In this document: in pieces, positions 1-7,499 of the stretch
Layout: each line of letters begins with the position of its first letter
Numbering within the stretch: the stretch's first letter is position 1
The notes under the pieces: model-generated
Database searches by the model: none
Seen by the model: only the letters and a program-made list of their open reading frames with translations
What the model was told of the DNA's origin: nothing
Translations under genes and position numbers: made by a program
Assembly: GCF_002843315.1 (NCBI RefSeq)
Contig: NZ_MVDD01000026.1
Coordinates: 1 to 39,953, forward strand
DNA from: Labilibaculum filiforme
GTDB lineage: Bacteria > Bacteroidota > Bacteroidia > Bacteroidales > Marinifilaceae
Direction: 5' to 3'
DNA length: 39,953 nucleotides

Positions 1-90
1 AATGCAAAACTGAAAGCATTCAGAGCATCACTTAGAGGGGTGAGGGATATTAACTTCTTCCTTTTTAGAGTCGCTAAAATATATGCTTAA
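1..90 (+). CDS. Transposase, C-terminal end only (ISAon1/ISL3-like); runs in from the left
   Basis: Reading from base 1 in frame 1 gives 29 residues and then TAA at 88-90. The peptide starts NAKLKAFRASLRG and ends FFLFRVAKIYA. This is the conserved tail of Bacteroidota ISAon1-type (ISL3-like DDE) transposases as I remember them. The rest of the gene lies outside the window, so it cannot be judged whether the element is intact. The last codons are duplicated in the 48-bp tandem repeat that follows. Family assignment rests on recognising a short tail, so confidence is moderate. Confidence 0.68.
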   Translation, partial: NAKLKAFRASLRGVRDINFFLFRVAKIYA

Positions 91-175
91 AAAATCTTAC
101 TCCACCTGATATTCGAATTGATCCAAATATATGCTTAAAAAATCTTACTCCACCTGATATTTGAATTGATCCAAA
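77..175. repeat. 48-bp tandem duplication of the IS right end
   Basis: Two copies with a period of 48 bp (77-124 and 125-172, similarity continuing to 175) differ by one base (attcg versus atttg). Each carries the last transposase codons (AAA ATA TAT GCT TAA) followed by the same AT-rich flank ending in gaattgatcc. The second copy therefore looks like a duplicated IS terminus rather than part of a gene. The following stretch, 176-224, holds nothing else recognisable. Confidence 0.8.
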
Positions 176-224
176 CATTGTTGTGGATTATAGAGAATAC
201 AAAATATCAAAAAAACATTTAAAT

Positions 225-258
225 CAAAAAAGCCTCCGAATCAAAAGAATCGGAGGCT
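225..258 (-). terminator. Rho-independent terminator of the tRNA-Asp array
   Basis: A 9-bp GC-rich stem (agcctccga 231-239 with tcggaggct 250-258) is followed on the minus strand by a T-rich tract (complement of 221-230). It sits just downstream of the leftmost minus-strand tRNA. Confidence 0.85.
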
Positions 259-271
259 TTCTGTTTTATTT

Positions 272-348
272 TGGCGGTCTGGACGAGACTCGAACTCGCG
301 ACCCCATGCGTGACAGGCATGTATTCTAACCAACTGAACTACCAAACC
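272..348 (-). tRNA. tRNA-Asp (anticodon GTC), copy 1
   Basis: The minus strand folds as a full cloverleaf. The acceptor GGTTTGG pairs with CCAGACC, with G as discriminator and an encoded CCA at 274-272. The anticodon stem CATGC/GCATG encloses loop CTGTCAC, giving anticodon GTC. The T-stem is GCGAG/CTCGT with loop TTCGAGT. It is the last unit of a minus-strand array whose promoter lies near 770-796. Confidence 0.95.
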
Positions 349-399
349 AAAATTTCACGATCTGTTTATTTTAAGAGAACAAATCAAAACTCTTTATTT

Positions 400-477
400 T
401 GGCGGTCTGAATGACTTGAATTCGTCCCGATTCTCGGGATGACAGGCATGTATTCTAACCAACTGAACTACCAAACC
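400..477 (-). pseudogene. Decayed tRNA-Asp, copy 2
   Basis: The 5' half (acceptor, D arm, anticodon loop CTGTCA) and the acceptor 3' strand with CCA match the intact copies. The 3' side of the anticodon stem, the variable loop and much of the T arm are replaced by a block containing a 6-bp palindrome (tcccga ttc tcggga, 425-439). GCATG, needed to close the anticodon stem, is gone and the T-stem cannot pair properly. It is unlikely to be aminoacylated, although it is probably transcribed from the array promoter. Confidence 0.8.
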
Positions 478-527
478 AAAATTTCACGATCTGTTTATTT
501 AAGAGAACAAATCAAAACTCTTTATTT

Positions 528-607
528 TGGCGGTCTGAACGTGACTTGAATTCGTCCCGATTCTCGGGATGACAGGCATGTATTCTAACCAACTGAACTG
601 CCAAACC
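528..607 (-). pseudogene. Decayed tRNA-Asp, copy 3
   Basis: It carries the same replaced block as copy 2, including the tcccga/tcggga palindrome (555-569), with two extra bases in the T arm, and G for A in the 5' strand (gccaaacc). The anticodon triplet GTC is present but its stem is unpaired on the 3' side. The shared replacement means the change happened once and was then duplicated. Confidence 0.8.
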
Positions 608-675
608 AAAATATATTTAAATTTCCAAAAAGGAAATTACAAATCAAAAATAGTGCAAAGAACTTTTTCTTTTAG

Positions 676-749
676 CGGTCTGGACGAGACTCGAACTCGC
701 GACCCCATGCGTGACAGGCATGTATTCTAACCAACTGAACTACCAAACC
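676..749 (-). tRNA. tRNA-Asp (anticodon GTC), copy 4
   Basis: The 74-nt body is identical to copy 1, with intact acceptor, anticodon and T stems. Unlike copy 1, the discriminator G is followed by CTA rather than CCA, so the 3' CCA must be added enzymatically. It is nearest to the promoter and so is the first gene of the array. Confidence 0.95.
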
Positions 750-766
750 TTTTTTTGATTGCGATG

Positions 767-796
767 CAAAGATAATGCAAGTTTTCTTACTTGCAA
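767..796 (-). promoter_or_regulatory. Promoter of the tRNA-Asp array
   Basis: On the minus strand a perfect Bacteroidota -7 box TATCTTTG (774-767) is preceded after 19 bp by TTG (796-794). Predicted transcription starts about 10 bp before the first tRNA. An inverted repeat TGCAAG/CTTGCA (776-781, 790-795) fills the spacer. The remaining 750-900 interval has repeated TGCAA/TTGCA words and no gene. Confidence 0.7.
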
Positions 797-900
797 TATC
801 TGCATGCAATTTTTTTGTTTGCAATTCTTCTTTATAGTAGTAAAATAGCGGTTTTGAGCTTGTTACGCTTGTGAAAAAAATGCTTTTTTTTTACAAAGAT

Positions 901-1449
901 CTATTCTGATTCTTGTATCGTCTTAAAGAAGCTGAAATTTACACTTCCATAAACTCTTTTTTCAGTAAAATTTGGATGAGCAGAAAAATCATTGCTAGCA
1001 CCGTGCTCAACAATTAAAAGACCATCCTCTGTGAGTAACTCTTTTTCGAAAACTAAATCTGGAATTGTTACCAAAGATTTCATGTCGAAAGGAGGATCGG
1101 CAAATATTAAATCAAATTTTTGAGGGAAATTCCGAAGAAACCTGAATACATCTGATTTGATGACTTGAATTTGTTCAAATTTTAAATCTTTCACGGTTTT
1201 TTGAATAAAGGAAAAATGGTTGTGATTCTTTTCCACACACATTACCTTTTCTGCCCCTCTGGAGGCAAATTCGTAACTAATACCTCCTGTACCACCAAAA
1301 AGATCTAAAACGCTTAAATCTTCAAAATCTATAAAGTTATTTAAAACATTAAAAAGGTTTTCTTTGGCAAAATCAGTTGTTGGTCGAGCCTTAAAATTTT
1401 TATCCGGAGATATTCTTCTTCCCTTATGGGTTCCACTTACTATTCGCAC
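901..1449 (-). CDS. rsmD: 16S rRNA (guanine(966)-N2)-methyltransferase RsmD
   Basis: This is an SAM-dependent methyltransferase that modifies G966 of 16S rRNA in the 30S subunit. The 182-residue length matches the family. It begins MRIVSGTHKGRRI, the usual RsmD opening, then has RPTTDFAKENLFN, the SAM motif DLFGGTGGISYE near residue 49, and the catalytic ADPPFD near residue 117. The start codon at 1447-1449 overlaps the end of the upstream DUF3822 gene by 10 bp, implying one transcript and translational coupling. The pairing with DUF3822 is typical of Bacteroidota. Confidence 0.95.
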   Translation of the reverse strand: MRIVSGTHKGRRISPDKNFKARPTTDFAKENLFNVLNNFIDFEDLSVLDLFGGTGGISYEFASRGAEKVMCVEKNHNHFSFIQKTVKDLKFEQIQVIKSDVFRFLRNFPQKFDLIFADPPFDMKSLVTIPDLVFEKELLTEDGLLIVEHGASNDFSAHPNFTEKRVYGSVNFSFFKTIQESE

Positions 1450-2288
1450 CTAGATAAATTTAAAAGATTAATAAATTGATTGTACTCCTGATGTGGAATA
1501 CTTTTGTTTATTCTAAACTCCGATGGAAGTAATTTTACCTCAACCTGACCTAGGTATTTTTTTAGTAGCAGAATTACCTGACTGTCTTCTTGTACAAGTC
1601 CATCAATAATTAACTTACTACGCTCATTATTTAACTTTTGCTGTTTAAAGATATTGAGAATGTAGTAGGCTAAATCGGAACTTGCACTATACGAAAACGT
1701 ATTTATGAAATGTTTCCCGTTTCGATCCGGGATAATTACATGAAAAAAGTTATTCTGAATGTTGAGAAAAACTTGTGGGTGATTCTCAGCAATTTTTTGA
1801 TTCAAAGCTTCTTTGTAAAAAGGGAAACAATGATGATATAGTATACTGTTTTTGAAATGAGATTGTATAAACTCATTTATGTTGTTTGGAAAAGAAAATA
1901 CAATCCAAGCTTTTAATTCAGTAATCTCATTCCACTGCAAACAATCACTCTTATCAAGATGATGAGATAATTGAAAACTCTCGTAAGCAAAGTCCTCCGA
2001 GAAAAATTCCGAGGGAATAAGTAATGCTTTATCCGAAATCCAAACTAGCGAAACATCCTTAAAATCTAAATTTAAGAGTTCGTTGTTTCGAACAATTTCG
2101 ATAAATGAATTTATCGGATTATTGTCGCTATTTGTTTTGAAAGGAATGAATTGATTTAACGCAATACACTTTAAATGTGAGTTGAGTATAGAAAAAGAAA
2201 ATCCATCCAGGCTTACCTGGATGGATAGGGTATATTCTTTTGTTTTGTTTTTATCAAATGACGTATCAACAAATACAAGGTCGTTCAT
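1440..2288 (-). CDS. DUF3822 family protein
   Basis: This 282-residue soluble protein has no signal peptide or membrane segment. I recognise it as DUF3822 from its beginning (MNDLVFVDTSFDKNKT) and from its position immediately upstream of rsmD. The biochemical function is unknown. Repeated beta-strand-like segments and a 'FLNIQNNFFHVIIPD' stretch are reminiscent of an actin/ASKHA-like fold, but that is only an impression. It overlaps rsmD by 10 bp and follows the anchored protein at 2303 by 14 bp, so all three probably form one operon. Confidence 0.85.
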   Translation of the reverse strand: MNDLVFVDTSFDKNKTKEYTLSIQVSLDGFSFSILNSHLKCIALNQFIPFKTNSDNNPINSFIEIVRNNELLNLDFKDVSLVWISDKALLIPSEFFSEDFAYESFQLSHHLDKSDCLQWNEITELKAWIVFSFPNNINEFIQSHFKNSILYHHCFPFYKEALNQKIAENHPQVFLNIQNNFFHVIIPDRNGKHFINTFSYSASSDLAYYILNIFKQQKLNNERSKLIIDGLVQEDSQVILLLKKYLGQVEVKLLPSEFRINKSIPHQEYNQFINLLNLSRCE

Positions 2289-2302
2289 GTAGAATTTTAT
2301 AT

Positions 2303-2944
2303 TTATTCCCAGTTACCAGCGTTATTGTTTGCTTCTTCAAGAGAACCAACCATTAAACCAGGATATTTATTTAAACGAATACGGTTTCCATTTTCTTCAA
2401 GAATTTCTTCACGATATTCTTCCATAATATCACCAAAAATATCTGTGTTAGAAACACTTGCTTCAAAAACTTGAACTTTTACATTCGATCCGGTAACAAA
2501 AACGCCAGCACCTAATTTAAATTGTGCTTTCCCTTGTGTAAACGGTACAAAACGTAAATTCTCAATTGGGTATTTTTTACCAAAAACAGTATCGAGAGCC
2601 GAAATCATAATTGTATCACGAGTTATCAAACCTTTGTTTACAGCTTCTTTTTCAGTCATACCTGCTTCTACTTGCTCATCAGTAAGAGAACCGATAGATT
2701 TAATTAAGGGCATAGAGTCAGTTTTGATAAAGCTAATTAAAGTATCAAAACTTCCGGTATATTTACCATTAACATCTTTGTAAGCACCTTCGGCTTTACG
2801 GATATCTTTCAACTGTTCAATAATTCTATCGTATCTTTGATTTTTAATTTTACCAAATTTAATTGGTTTCATAATACTTTGGTAGCTTAAATAAGCAAGT
2901 GCAACAATAGCTATAGCAAGTAAGATTTGAAAGACTTTTTTCAT
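2303..2944 (-). CDS. Conserved membrane-anchored protein of unknown function
   Basis: This 213-residue protein has a single N-terminal membrane segment (about residues 5-24, LAIAIVALAYLSYQ) and then a polar domain presumably outside the inner membrane. The segment IIEQLKDIRKAEGAYKDVNGKYTGSFDTL (about residues 41-70) recurs in homologues I have seen in Bacteroidales and resembles the post-helix region of pilin-like proteins. No catalytic motif is visible. It is first in a three-gene operon with DUF3822 and rsmD. I do not assign a function. Confidence 0.75.
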   Translation of the reverse strand: MKKVFQILLAIAIVALAYLSYQSIMKPIKFGKIKNQRYDRIIEQLKDIRKAEGAYKDVNGKYTGSFDTLISFIKTDSMPLIKSIGSLTDEQVEAGMTEKEAVNKGLITRDTIMISALDTVFGKKYPIENLRFVPFTQGKAQFKLGAGVFVTGSNVKVQVFEASVSNTDIFGDIMEEYREEILEENGNRIRLNKYPGLMVGSLEEANNNAGNWE

Positions 2945-2975
2945 TTTTATTCTTATTAGTTTGTAAGTTTGTCTG

Positions 2976-2983
2976 CAAATTTA
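2976..2983 (-). promoter_or_regulatory. -7 box for the 2944-901 operon
   Basis: Minus-strand TAAATTTG matches TAnnTTTG and lies 32 bp before the start codon at 2944. No clear -33 box is visible, so confidence is low to moderate. Confidence 0.4.
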
Positions 2984-3031
2984 AAAAAAAAATCTATTTG
3001 AGTATTTTTCTAGCCATTAAAATTATCAGAA

Positions 3032-4465
3032 ATGTTAAAAAATCATATTGCCTTACTTATAACGGAAAGTATGAACTTCGATCCAACAGAAGATCAGCAC
3101 AAGGCAATTCATGGTTTAGCAGATTATGTAACGGATAATGAAAGGGATGGAATTTTTTTGTTAAAAGGCTACGCTGGTACAGGGAAAACTACTTTAGTGA
3201 GTGCTTTAGTGGCTGTTTTAGATAAAATGAAGATCAATTCGGTTTTATTAGCACCAACAGGTCGTGCGGCTAAGGTGCTTTCTCATTATTCAAATAAATC
3301 GGCCTATACAATTCATAAAAAAATCTATCGGCAAAAGTCGTTAACAGATGATTTAGGGATTTTTAATTTGGATCGAAACCTGAGTAGTAATACAGTTTTT
3401 TTGGTCGATGAGGCTTCAATGATTTCTAATTATTCATCCGAGGCATCGGTTTTTGGTTCGGGAAGGTTATTGGATGATTTAATGCAATATGTTTTTTCTG
3501 GGAAAAATTGCCGGTTGATTTTGATTGGGGATACGGCTCAGTTGCCACCAATAGGTTTGGATATAAGTCCAGCACTTGATCCTCAGGAACTAGAATCGTG
3601 CTATAATCTTCCAGTGAAAGAGGTGATATTAACACAGGTTGTGCGTCAGGATCAGGAATCGGGTATTTTAATAAATGCGACTAACTTACGTGGTATGATT
3701 GCTGATGAACGTAGCGGGTATCCGGTTTTAAGTACAGAGAATTATCCAGATATAAAGAGGATAGGTGGTGCAGAATTAATTGAAGAAATATCGAATGCAC
3801 ATTATCAATCAGGTTTGGAGGAAACAATTGTAATTAGTCGATCGAATAAAAGAGCAAATAAATTCAATCAGGGAATTCGAAATACTGTTTTGTACCGCGA
3901 AGAAGAAATTTCGGCGGGCGATTATTTAATGGTAGTGAAGAATAATTATTTTTGGGCACAGGATATCAAAGAAATGGATTTTATTGCGAATGGAGATATT
4001 GTTGAAATTGTTCGGATACATAAGCATGTAGAAATGTATGGTTTTCGTTATGCCGAAGTTACTATTCGTTTTCCCGATTACAAGGATGTGGAATTGGATA
4101 CCATGATCATGTTGGATACTCTTGATATCGAAACGGCATCTCTTGGATATGAAGAAAATAAAAAATTATTTTTTACAATTGCTGAGGATTATGCGGATAT
4201 TCGATCTAAGAAAAAGCGTTACGAAAAAGTTAGAGATAATAAGTTCTTTAATGCTTTACAAGTAAAATTTTCATACGCAGTTACTTGTCATAAAGCTCAA
4301 GGGGGACAGTGGAAAACTGTATTTGTGGATCAAGGATACTTAACCGATGAATTATTGACAGCAGAATATTACCGTTGGCTTTATACAGCGGTAACACGTG
4401 CTACTGAAAAATTGTTTCTTGTGAATTTTAAAAAGGAATTCTTTCCTAATGAGAATGAGATTTAA
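3032..4465 (+). CDS. ATP-dependent DNA helicase, RecD/Dda-like (superfamily 1)
   Basis: This 477-residue SF1 helicase probably acts in DNA repair or recombination. Walker A GYAGTGKTT lies near residue 46, APTGRAA (motif Ia) near 77, Walker B FLVDEAS near 124, and GDTAQLPPIG (motif III) near 168. The C-terminal UvrD_C_2 part has TCHKAQGGQW and YTAVTRA (motifs V-VI). It is shorter than true RecD or RecD2, lacking their N-terminal domains, and matches the stand-alone Bacteroidota form. The first ATG is preferred over M14 because related proteins carry a similar leader before the FxPT-x-EQ motif. It ends convergently with the next gene; the two stop codons overlap by 4 bp. Confidence 0.9.
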   Translation: MLKNHIALLITESMNFDPTEDQHKAIHGLADYVTDNERDGIFLLKGYAGTGKTTLVSALVAVLDKMKINSVLLAPTGRAAKVLSHYSNKSAYTIHKKIYRQKSLTDDLGIFNLDRNLSSNTVFLVDEASMISNYSSEASVFGSGRLLDDLMQYVFSGKNCRLILIGDTAQLPPIGLDISPALDPQELESCYNLPVKEVILTQVVRQDQESGILINATNLRGMIADERSGYPVLSTENYPDIKRIGGAELIEEISNAHYQSGLEETIVISRSNKRANKFNQGIRNTVLYREEEISAGDYLMVVKNNYFWAQDIKEMDFIANGDIVEIVRIHKHVEMYGFRYAEVTIRFPDYKDVELDTMIMLDTLDIETASLGYEENKKLFFTIAEDYADIRSKKKRYEKVRDNKFFNALQVKFSYAVTCHKAQGGQWKTVFVDQGYLTDELLTAEYYRWLYTAVTRATEKLFLVNFKKEFFPNENEI

Positions 4466-5682
4466 AGCTCGATTCCAATAATTAGAATGTCGTCGGTTTG
4501 CTCATTGTTTTCTTTCCAACTCTCAAACCAATTAAAAATATCTGATTTTTGAAGGTTAATGGATTTGGATTGAATGGTTAATAGCTTTTCGTAAAACTGT
4601 TTCTTTTTAAGTGTTTTAAGTTGTTGCCCGCCTAATTGATCCGTGATACCATCTGTGTATAGAAAAATTCGGTCGCCCGCTTTTGTTTCTATTTTTTTTG
4701 ATGTAAATTCTGCAAACTCAGATTCTTTACAAATTGAATTTCGGTCGCCTTGAATTTCGAATAGAGAATATTCGTTATTTTTATCTTTGGCTTCAATGCT
4801 TTCATTGTTACATCTAAGGGGATCGGTAGTTTTTCTGAGCAAAACAAGAGCTCTTTTTGCGCCAACAAATTCTAAAATTTGTTCTTGTGGGTAAATAGAG
4901 CAAAATAATCCATCCATTCCATCGTATTGTGTATAGGTATCGCTGGATGTGTTTAGAACTCGACTGAACTTTTGACTCAGTAAAGGGAAGAGATGTTCTG
5001 CATTAATCTCGTTTTCATTCTGCGAAAGAGTATGCAATTCCATTTGTCCCATAATGGTTAGCATTGCAGCTGGTACACCGTGACCAGTACAATCAAATAA
5101 ACCAATGTTTTTTTTCTGATAGTTTTGCTGAATCCAATAAAAATCGCCACTCACAACATGCTTTGGGAGATTGATGATAAAGGATTTAGAAAACAATCTT
5201 CTAAAGTTCTCAGCATCAGGAAGAATAGATCTTTGAATTCTACCTGCATGAATCATACCTTGATGAATATCGTAGTAGGACTTATATTTAGAAATTTCTT
5301 GTTTTTGTTCATTGATTTGAAAGGCAATCAATACTTTGGTTTGCAGTTCTGTAAAATCAATTGGCTTTTTAACGTAATCCTGAGCTCCTAAGCTTAATGT
5401 TGCTTTTATGGATTCCATCTCGGTCTTGGCCGAAACCATAATCACAGGAATTTCTTTTAACCTTTCATTGGATTGGATTTTCTCAAGAACCTCAACTCCA
5501 TCCATTACCGGCATCATAATGTCGAGAAGGATAACATCAGGAATGTTATCGTTTAGCCAATCGAGAGCTTGCTGACCACCTTCTTTCGAAACGACAATAT
5601 AATCGCGTCTGAAATACGCTTCAATTAATTTATTGTTAATTGGAGAGTCGTCAACAGATAGAATGGTTCTTTTAATTTCCAT
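4462..5682 (-). CDS. Response regulator with PP2C/SpoIIE-type phosphatase output
   Basis: The protein has about 406 residues from the ATG at 5682. An N-terminal receiver shows ILSVDDSP, the phosphoacceptor in VILLDIMMPVMDG, the switch Ser in VSAKTE, and KKPID. A linker of about 25 residues leads to a SpoIIE/PP2C domain with SGDFYWI, DCTGHGVPAAML, FLYTDGITD and the closing TDDILII, all metal-binding aspartates present. Such proteins dephosphorylate anti-sigma antagonist or SiaC-like partners when the receiver is phosphorylated. An upstream in-frame ATG at 5709 lies inside the loop of the preceding gene's terminator, so the start at 5682 is chosen. No histidine kinase is adjacent. Confidence 0.88.
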   Translation of the reverse strand: MEIKRTILSVDDSPINNKLIEAYFRRDYIVVSKEGGQQALDWLNDNIPDVILLDIMMPVMDGVEVLEKIQSNERLKEIPVIMVSAKTEMESIKATLSLGAQDYVKKPIDFTELQTKVLIAFQINEQKQEISKYKSYYDIHQGMIHAGRIQRSILPDAENFRRLFSKSFIINLPKHVVSGDFYWIQQNYQKKNIGLFDCTGHGVPAAMLTIMGQMELHTLSQNENEINAEHLFPLLSQKFSRVLNTSSDTYTQYDGMDGLFCSIYPQEQILEFVGAKRALVLLRKTTDPLRCNNESIEAKDKNNEYSLFEIQGDRNSICKESEFAEFTSKKIETKAGDRIFLYTDGITDQLGGQQLKTLKKKQFYEKLLTIQSKSINLQKSDIFNWFESWKENNEQTDDILIIGIEL

Positions 5683-5687
5683 AGTAA

Positions 5688-5721
5688 GTAAAAAAGTATA
5701 GGGTAGCATAAAGCTACCCTA
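5688..5721 (-). terminator. Terminator of the phospho-sugar mutase gene
   Basis: A perfect 9-bp stem (5699-5707 with 5713-5721, loop ataaa) is followed on the minus strand by TACTTTTTTAC. It lies 6 bp after the stop codon of the 5728-7482 gene. Confidence 0.8.
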
Positions 5722-5727
5722 AAAATA

Positions 5728-7482
5728 TTAGTTTAATTCCAAAGAGCTAATAATTCCTTTAATTTTTTTATTAGCCTTCTCTTCAGTAGCGTAAAAATCC
5801 TTAATAGAAGCAAGGTTTTCGCGCACTTCGAAATAATATTTAATTTTTGGTTCGGTTCCCGACGGACGAACAGAAATCTTAGTTCCATCTTCTAAATAAA
5901 ACTGAAGAACATCGGCTGTTGTCTCAAAATCCAAAGCTGTTTCTTCCCCGGTTACAGGGTTGATAGCTATTCTGGTTGAATAATCTTTCACCAAAACTAA
6001 TGTAGAACCATTAATTGTTTTCGGACGATTGAAGCGATAGTCGTGCATTAATTTTTCAATTTGTTGCGCACCTTCTAAGCCTTCACGAACAATATAAATC
6101 ATTTTTTCTTTCGAGTAACCATACTCTACGTAGATATCTTTAAGGATATCAAATACATTTTTTCCTTGGTCTTTTGCCCAAGCAGCAATCTCTGCCATAA
6201 TACTACAAGAAGATACTGCATCTTTATCGCGGGTAAAATCACCTGGCATATAACCAAAGGATTCTTCACCACCTCCAATGTAATTTTTGTCCGGGTTTTT
6301 TCGGATTACATCAGCAATCCATTTAAAACCGGTGTAAGCATCGAAACATTGTACGTTGTTTTGCTCTGCTACATCTTTAAAAAGTTCTGTTGTAACAATG
6401 GTTTTTACCACATAATCGTTACCGGTTAATAAACCAAGTTCTTTTCTTCTTTTAATAAGATAGTAGTTGAAAATAAGAGCCGTTTGATTTCCGTTTACAA
6501 TTTCCCACTCGCCTTTATCATTTGTAGCAGCAATACCCAAACGGTCACCGTCCGGATCGCAAGCCATTACTAAATCAGCATTTACTTCTTTAGCCTTGTC
6601 AATAGCCATTTTAAGTGCTTCTGGCTCTTCAGGGTTTGCCGACCATACTGTAGGGAAGTTACCATCCACAACATCTTGTTCGGGAATATGAATTACATTT
6701 TCGAATCCATAATTTTTTAGAGACGCAGGAACTAGTCTTACTGTTGTTCCGTGTAAAGGAGTAAAAACAATTTTAAGATCCTTTTGGTTTTTTATTGCTT
6801 CAGGAGAAAGACTTAATGTTTTTACTGTGTCCAGATAAAGTTTGTCCATGTCTGCACCAAGTACTTCAATTAATGCCGGATTTCCTTCGAATTTAATTTC
6901 TTCTAGTTTTACAGCCTTCACCTCCGAAATTACATTCTTATCATGAGGAATAACCAACTGGGAACCATCTTCCCAATAAGCTTTATACCCATTGTATTCT
7001 TTTGGATTGTGAGATGCCGTAATTATAACTCCAGATTGACATCCGAGCTGACGAATGGCAAAAGACATTTCAGGTGTAGGTCTTAAGTCTTCAAAAATAT
7101 AAGCCTTAATACCATTTGCCGAAAAAATATTAGCAACAGTATCTGAGTATAATTTGCTGTTGTTACGGCAATCATAACCAATACAAACAGATAGATTGTC
7201 TTGTCCTGCAAATACTTTATTAATGTAGTTTGCTAATCCTTGGGTAGCTGCCCCAACAGTATAAATATTCATTCTGTTTGTGCCTGGACCCATTTTGCCA
7301 CGTAATCCTCCGGTTCCAAATTCAAGATCTTTATAAAATGAATCTATAAGATCGGTTTTATCTTCTTTTTCTAATAATGATTTTACAGCATTTTTAGTTT
7401 CCTGATCGTATTTTCCGTCAAGCCAGGATTTGGCTTTTTCATTTACTATCTCAAAAATCTCAGTTTTGTTCATCTTCGACAC
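5728..7482 (-). CDS. Phospho-sugar mutase (alpha-phosphoglucomutase, long PgcA-like form)
   Basis: This enzyme interconverts glucose-6-phosphate and glucose-1-phosphate; some relatives also act on mannose phosphates. The 584 residues match the long bacterial form. Visible motifs are RGKMGPGTNRMN, the phosphoserine loop TASHNPKEYNGYK (Ser157), the Mg site DPDGDRLG, the sugar loop GGGEESFGYM, and the phosphate-binding RPSGTEPKIKYY near the C-terminus. It follows rfbD by 17 bp and ends at a strong terminator, so it is probably the last gene of the nucleotide-sugar operon. There it would supply glucose-1-phosphate to RfbA and to UDP-glucose synthesis. Confidence 0.92.
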   Translation of the reverse strand: MSKMNKTEIFEIVNEKAKSWLDGKYDQETKNAVKSLLEKEDKTDLIDSFYKDLEFGTGGLRGKMGPGTNRMNIYTVGAATQGLANYINKVFAGQDNLSVCIGYDCRNNSKLYSDTVANIFSANGIKAYIFEDLRPTPEMSFAIRQLGCQSGVIITASHNPKEYNGYKAYWEDGSQLVIPHDKNVISEVKAVKLEEIKFEGNPALIEVLGADMDKLYLDTVKTLSLSPEAIKNQKDLKIVFTPLHGTTVRLVPASLKNYGFENVIHIPEQDVVDGNFPTVWSANPEEPEALKMAIDKAKEVNADLVMACDPDGDRLGIAATNDKGEWEIVNGNQTALIFNYYLIKRRKELGLLTGNDYVVKTIVTTELFKDVAEQNNVQCFDAYTGFKWIADVIRKNPDKNYIGGGEESFGYMPGDFTRDKDAVSSCSIMAEIAAWAKDQGKNVFDILKDIYVEYGYSKEKMIYIVREGLEGAQQIEKLMHDYRFNRPKTINGSTLVLVKDYSTRIAINPVTGEETALDFETTADVLQFYLEDGTKISVRPSGTEPKIKYYFEVRENLASIKDFYATEEKANKKIKGIISSLELN

Positions 7483-7499
7483 AATTTCTTTTTGGTTAA

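Larger units (their letters stand above)
272..607 (-). repeat. Tandem array of tRNA-Asp units, period about 128 bp
   Basis: Left ends of successive tRNA-like units lie at 272, 400 and 528. The spacers 349-399 and 478-527 are nearly identical (both contain cacgatctgttta and agagaacaaatcaaaactc), so the units arose by tandem duplication. The fourth tRNA (676-749) has a different spacer, 608-675, containing a 7-bp hairpin (620-626 with 632-638). Confidence 0.85.

Noticed and set aside
400-607. Copies 2 and 3 as functional tRNA-Asp genes
   Set aside because: The anticodon stem lacks its 3' strand and the T-stem is broken in both.
3071-3073. Internal ATG (M14) as the helicase start
   Set aside because: It has a GGAAAG sequence upstream, but homologues carry a leader of similar length before the conserved FxPTxxQ segment.
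5683-5709. Longer start (ATG at 5709) for the receiver-PP2C gene
   Set aside because: This ATG lies in the loop of the upstream gene's terminator, and the extra nine residues precede the normal receiver N-terminus MEIKRTILSVDD.
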